Below, piece after piece: positions 6,592 through 8,954 of a DNA stretch of 8,954 nucleotides. The translations under genes and the position numbers were made by a program. The number at the start of each line of letters is the position of its first letter. The stretch's first letter is position 1. The stretch is from CAZIKB01 sp964539665 (GTDB lineage Bacteria > Zhuqueibacterota > Zhuqueibacteria > Oceanimicrobiales > Oceanimicrobiaceae), in NCBI GenBank assembly GCA_964539665.1, contig CAZIKB010000190.1, forward strand, positions 1 through 8,954. Reading direction: 5' to 3'. The notes under the pieces are model-generated. The model made no database searches. It was not told the DNA's origin and saw nothing but the letters and a program-made list of their open reading frames with translations.

Positions 6592-7008
6592 ATGCCAGTC
6601 TTAAAGTTCGAAGAAGCCCAAAAAAAGGTTAGCGCTCTACCTGAAACAGATATTAGAAATATTGCACGTAAGAATAAAGTATCTGTATACGGCGGTGTTA
6701 ATAAAGTCATTAATTGTCGTGGTTTAGGACTTTGTGGTACAGACCGGGTAATTGTTAACCCGGAAAACTGTGTATCGCCTCCTACCCGGAAAGAAAAACT
6801 GCACCTCGGAGACAATCCCAAAATGCGTCTCGCTTGCCAGGCCAGGCTGCTTGATGACGGAAAAGTGAGTATCGAGCCAGCGCTGGAATACGGGCATGTG
6901 ATGAAAGAAACCCTGAAAATCGGAACGGTGGTTTTATTATTTGGAGGAGGGACTCTTTTTTTTGCAATTTTTATGTTATTTGATATGATTGGCAGGCCGT
7001 TGTTTTAG
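6592..7008 (+). CDS. Tail-anchored [2Fe-2S] ferredoxin-like protein with one Cys ligand replaced by Asp
   Basis: The 138-residue protein matches the plant/adrenodoxin-type ferredoxin fold around NCRGLGLCGTDRVIV (41-55), LSP-like VSPPTRKEKL (61-70) and the closing MRLACQARL (78-86). The family pattern is C-x5-C-x2-C ... C. Here Cys42, Cys48 and Cys82 are present but the third position is Asp51 (CGTD instead of CGTC). An extra Cys60 lies in NPENCVSPP. A C-terminal hydrophobic helix (about 110-134) should anchor it to the membrane with the ferredoxin domain in the cytoplasm. The start is ATG behind GAGG (6581-6584). It is the last gene of the operon, after a 62-base gap. It could be an unusual Asp-ligated cluster protein, one that uses Cys60, or a cluster-free relative. 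The redox partner is unknown. Confidence 0.8.
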   Translation: MPVLKFEEAQKKVSALPETDIRNIARKNKVSVYGGVNKVINCRGLGLCGTDRVIVNPENCVSPPTRKEKLHLGDNPKMRLACQARLLDDGKVSIEPALEYGHVMKETLKIGTVVLLFGGGTLFFAIFMLFDMIGRPLF

Positions 7009-7209
7009 CTTTTATATTGAGTTTTGGCATCGTGAATGACCAATTAAAATTTACAAAAGAGTATTTATCGGTGTTTCGAGCTATCAGCAAGTGTATTAAT
7101 GTGAAGCCTGCAAATTATCTACCTGTTTAGTTCTTTCCATAGTAGATTATTCCAAATTCGAGTATTTCCATTATAAATAAATTTTCATCTTTAATGCATT
7201 TTCAACAGG

Positions 7210-7542
7210 TTATTTGTTATCTGGAGTAACATTAACTGATGGTTTGAATCCAATTTGTTGATTAATCTGAGGCTGCCCTCCATGTACTTTAATATCACCG
7301 AATTGCTTTTCGTATTTTCCTACATTTTCTTCAAGCGCTTTCATGAACGATTTGGCGTGTTGCGGCGTCATGACTATGCGCGCATAAACTTTTGTTTTGG
7401 GAACTCCGGGAAGCATCCGGGTAAAGTCAAGGACAAATTCACCTGGCGAGTGAGATATGAGCGCTAAATTTGAATAAATACCTTCGGCTTCCTTTTCTCC
7501 AAGTTCTACATTTATTTGTTGTGGCACGTTAGGTTGATTCAT
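7210..7542 (-). CDS. DUF3467 family protein
   Basis: This 110-residue soluble protein matches the short DUF3467 family over most of its length: GIYSNLALISHSPGEFVLDF (21-40) followed by a Pro-rich turn and KTKVYARIVMTPQHAKSFMK (49-68), then a helix and a Gln/Pro-rich polar tail that ends in NVTPDNK. No catalytic residues are evident and the family has no assigned function that I can state. The start is ATG with GAGGAG seven bases upstream (7550-7555 on the minus strand) and a consensus-like promoter behind it, so it is probably a single-gene unit. It is divergent from polA and convergent with the ferredoxin-like gene across a 201-base gap (7009-7209) in which I see no clear terminator or gene. 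Confidence 0.9.
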   Translation of the reverse strand: MNQPNVPQQINVELGEKEAEGIYSNLALISHSPGEFVLDFTRMLPGVPKTKVYARIVMTPQHAKSFMKALEENVGKYEKQFGDIKVHGGQPQINQQIGFKPSVNVTPDNK

Positions 7543-7582
7543 TGACTGACTCCTCTTATTTTATTATTATTTTGTATTTTGG

Positions 7583-7611
7583 AGTATAAAAAATAATTAG
7601 TAAATAATCAA
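7583..7611 (-). promoter_or_regulatory. Sigma-70-type promoter of the DUF3467 gene
   Basis: On the minus strand TTGATT (7606-7611), a 17-base spacer and TATACT (7583-7588) form a near-consensus promoter about 40 bases before the start codon. It lies back to back with the polA promoter, 15 bases apart. Confidence 0.65.
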
Positions 7612-7626
7612 TCCAAAAGTAAAAAA

Positions 7627-7654
7627 TTGACAATTATGCAATTTTTGTTATATT
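7627..7654 (+). promoter_or_regulatory. Consensus promoter abutting the polA ATG
   Basis: TTGACA (7627-7632) matches the -35 consensus exactly. After 16 bases comes TATATT (7649-7654). The -10 box ends six bases before the ATG at 7661, so the usual +1 position falls on or within a base or two of the A of the start codon. No Shine-Dalgarno sequence fits between. Confidence 0.65.
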
Positions 7655-7660
7655 AAAACC

Positions 7661-8917
7661 ATGTCAAAAAAAACACTGTTCCTGATCGATGGCTCGGCTC
7701 TCGCATACCGCTCTTTCTTTGCGTTAATCAGAAATCCTTTAATTAATTCCAGGGGGGAGAACACCAGCGCCATTTTTGGATTTTGCCGTTTTTTATTTAA
7801 AATATTGGATGAAGAAAAACCCGATTACTGGGCGGTAGTATTTGATCCGCCAGGCCCCACTTTTCGGCACGAACAATACAAAGAATACAAAGCCACCCGT
7901 CAGAAAATGCCGGATGATATGCGCAGCCAGATTCCCAAAATCCATGAGGCGGTTCATGCTCTGAATATCCCACTCATTGAATATCCGGGTTATGAAGCAG
8001 ACGATGTAATTGGCACTCTGGCAAGAAAGGCACAGCAGAACGGCCTGGAAACTTATATGGTTAGCGGGGATAAAGATTTTATGCAGTTGATTGATCACAG
8101 CATAAAAATGTACAATCCAAAACGGGCCGGGGAAGAAATCGAGATTCTGGACCAGAAAGGTGTGGAAGAAAAAGTGGGACTACCGCCATCGAAAATTATC
8201 GATTATTTGGGCCTGATGGGGGATACTTCGGATAATGTTCCCGGCGTGCAGGGTGTCGGGAAAAAAACCGCCGTTAAACTGATTCAGGAATTCGGCAGCC
8301 TCGAAGAGGTGTTAGAAAATGCTGAGAAAGTTTCTCGGGCCAATGTGAGGCAAAGTTTAATGGAAAGTAAGGAAATAGCCCTGCTTTCCAAGAAATTGGT
8401 TACTATCGAAACCGCCGTCCCATTGGAAATAGAAATAGAGTCGCTTGTACGCCAGGAGCATGATCAAGAAAAAGCTGTTGAGTTATTTAAAGAATTAGAA
8501 TTTACCAGCCTCCTGAATCGTTTCACCACAAAGCAGAAAATCAGTCAGGTGGAATATAAGATAATTCACACCAAAGACAAACTAACTGAACTGGTCAGGA
8601 AATTAAGACAATCTGAAGCATTCGTGGTCGATCTGGAAACCACAGATAAAAACCCCATGCGTGCCGAAATAGTGGGTATTGCTTTCTCAGTAAAACCATT
8701 GGAGGCATTTTATGTTCCGGTAAAAGTGCAAAAAAGTGGCTCCACTGCCGCGGGCCGGGAAATGATTCTTGAAGAAGAAGGAGAATTATTTGGTGCATTA
8801 TCTGTTTCGAAACTTCCCATATCATCTGTATTCGTCAATTTAAAAGGCCACTTTTATGCCCACCAAAACATTACGATCGCAATCTCTGATGTCAGTAGCC
8901 TCCAAATTCACCTTTGA
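7661..8917 (+). CDS. polA: DNA polymerase I, N-terminal part; truncated in the 3'-5' exonuclease domain
   Basis: The frame encodes 418 residues against about 900 in a normal Pol I. Residues 1-~290 are a complete 5'-3' (flap) exonuclease: LIDGSALAYRSF (8-19), GPTFRHEQYKEYKATR (65-80), YEADDVIG (111-118), VSGDKDF (134-140), and GLMGDTSDNVPGVQGVGKK (184-202) with the helix-hairpin-helix. All the metal-binding Asp/Glu positions I can identify are intact. The 3'-5' exonuclease domain begins at ~300 and keeps motif I (VVDLETT, Asp324 and Glu326) and FYVPV (350-354). Family-like sequence fades after about residue 380-395 (VFVNLK), and the last 23 residues (GHFYAHQNITIAISD onward) do not resemble Pol I. 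Exo motifs II and III and the whole polymerase domain are absent. The stop at 8915-8917 appears accidental, inside foreign sequence. The cause may be insertion, rearrangement or a contig-end chimera. Confidence 0.9.
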   Translation: MSKKTLFLIDGSALAYRSFFALIRNPLINSRGENTSAIFGFCRFLFKILDEEKPDYWAVVFDPPGPTFRHEQYKEYKATRQKMPDDMRSQIPKIHEAVHALNIPLIEYPGYEADDVIGTLARKAQQNGLETYMVSGDKDFMQLIDHSIKMYNPKRAGEEIEILDQKGVEEKVGLPPSKIIDYLGLMGDTSDNVPGVQGVGKKTAVKLIQEFGSLEEVLENAEKVSRANVRQSLMESKEIALLSKKLVTIETAVPLEIEIESLVRQEHDQEKAVELFKELEFTSLLNRFTTKQKISQVEYKIIHTKDKLTELVRKLRQSEAFVVDLETTDKNPMRAEIVGIAFSVKPLEAFYVPVKVQKSGSTAAGREMILEEEGELFGALSVSKLPISSVFVNLKGHFYAHQNITIAISDVSSLQIHL

Positions 8918-8954
8918 CGGCTTTTAGCCAATCACGAGACGTAAATTAATTAGC
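8846..8954. other. Unrelated sequence replacing the rest of polA (candidate repeat or insertion)
   Basis: From about 8846 to the window end the sequence no longer continues polA in any frame. It contains small palindromic elements (AAAAG/CTTTT at 8842-8855, GGCT-TTT-AGCC at about 8920-8930). On the minus strand one frame reads DWLKAVKGEFGGY before a stop and another reads EATDIRDCDRNVLVGIKVAF, ending at TAA 8840-8842, close to the junction. This could be one end of a mobile or dispersed repeat; contigs often break in such repeats. The exact junction is uncertain (about 8800-8846). Confidence 0.35.

Noticed and set aside
7009..7209. Searched for a terminator or small gene between the convergent ferredoxin-like and DUF3467 genes
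   Set aside because: No stem followed by a T-run and no start-to-stop frame of useful length with an SD was seen.
2354..7643. ATGCAATT shared by the spacers of the kinase and polA promoters (2354-2361 and 7636-7643)
   Set aside because: The octamer sits at different distances from the -35 box in the two promoters and is easily explained by AT-rich chance.

Overview
The window is an 8,954-base stretch of moderately AT-rich bacterial DNA (roughly 40% GC over most of its length, judged by eye) with dense, mostly co-directional genes. Protein styles (a fatty-acid-kinase-type DAK2-DegV fusion, TPR proteins, a double zinc-ribbon/TPR membrane protein, a DUF3467 protein, a SirB1-like protein, polA) and the consensus-like sigma-70 promoters fit a Gram-negative bacterium of the FCB/KSB1-Calditrichota sort. 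That placement is an inference; no rRNA or other decisive marker is present. Both ends look abnormal: the first ~290 bases are clearly GC-richer (about 55%) and carry only broken reading frames, and the last ~110 bases replace the expected continuation of polA with unrelated sequence. The window may therefore be a metagenomic contig whose ends lie in repeats or chimeric joins.

Layout. 1-467: GC-rich debris that runs in frame into the AT-rich C-terminal tail of an unrecognised protein. 549-616: a 10-bp perfect inverted repeat between convergent genes. 630-1835 (minus): an exported protein with about eight TPRs and a C-terminal parvulin domain. 1836-2402: a 567-base gap holding one good promoter at its right end and little else. 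2403-7008 (plus): a probable operon of five genes with gaps of 3 to 62 bases: a fused acyl/fatty-acid kinase (FakA-like N and M domains plus FakB/DegV domain), plsY, a SirB1-like transglutaminase-fold protein, a zinc-ribbon/TM/TPR protein, and a tail-anchored [2Fe-2S] ferredoxin-like protein in which one canonical Cys ligand is Asp. 7210-7542 (minus): a DUF3467 protein. 7543-7660: a divergent promoter pair. 7661-8917 (plus): the N-terminal part of DNA polymerase I, whose promoter places transcription start on or next to the ATG (a predicted leaderless mRNA).

How the genes fit together. The clearest logic is in the first two operon genes: the fusion protein should bind a fatty acid in its DegV domain and phosphorylate it with its DAK2 domain, and the next gene, 3 bases away with its ribosome binding site inside the upstream coding end, encodes PlsY, which uses acyl-phosphate to acylate glycerol-3-phosphate. 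The pair is a compact route from free fatty acid to lysophosphatidate. The remaining operon genes are linked to this only by position. The strongest points for a second look are the fused kinase/PlsY pair, the Cys-to-Asp ferredoxin, the polA truncation and its predicted leaderless start, and the TPR-parvulin fusion. I found no CRISPR array, tRNA, rRNA, riboswitch, recognisable transposase or defence system.
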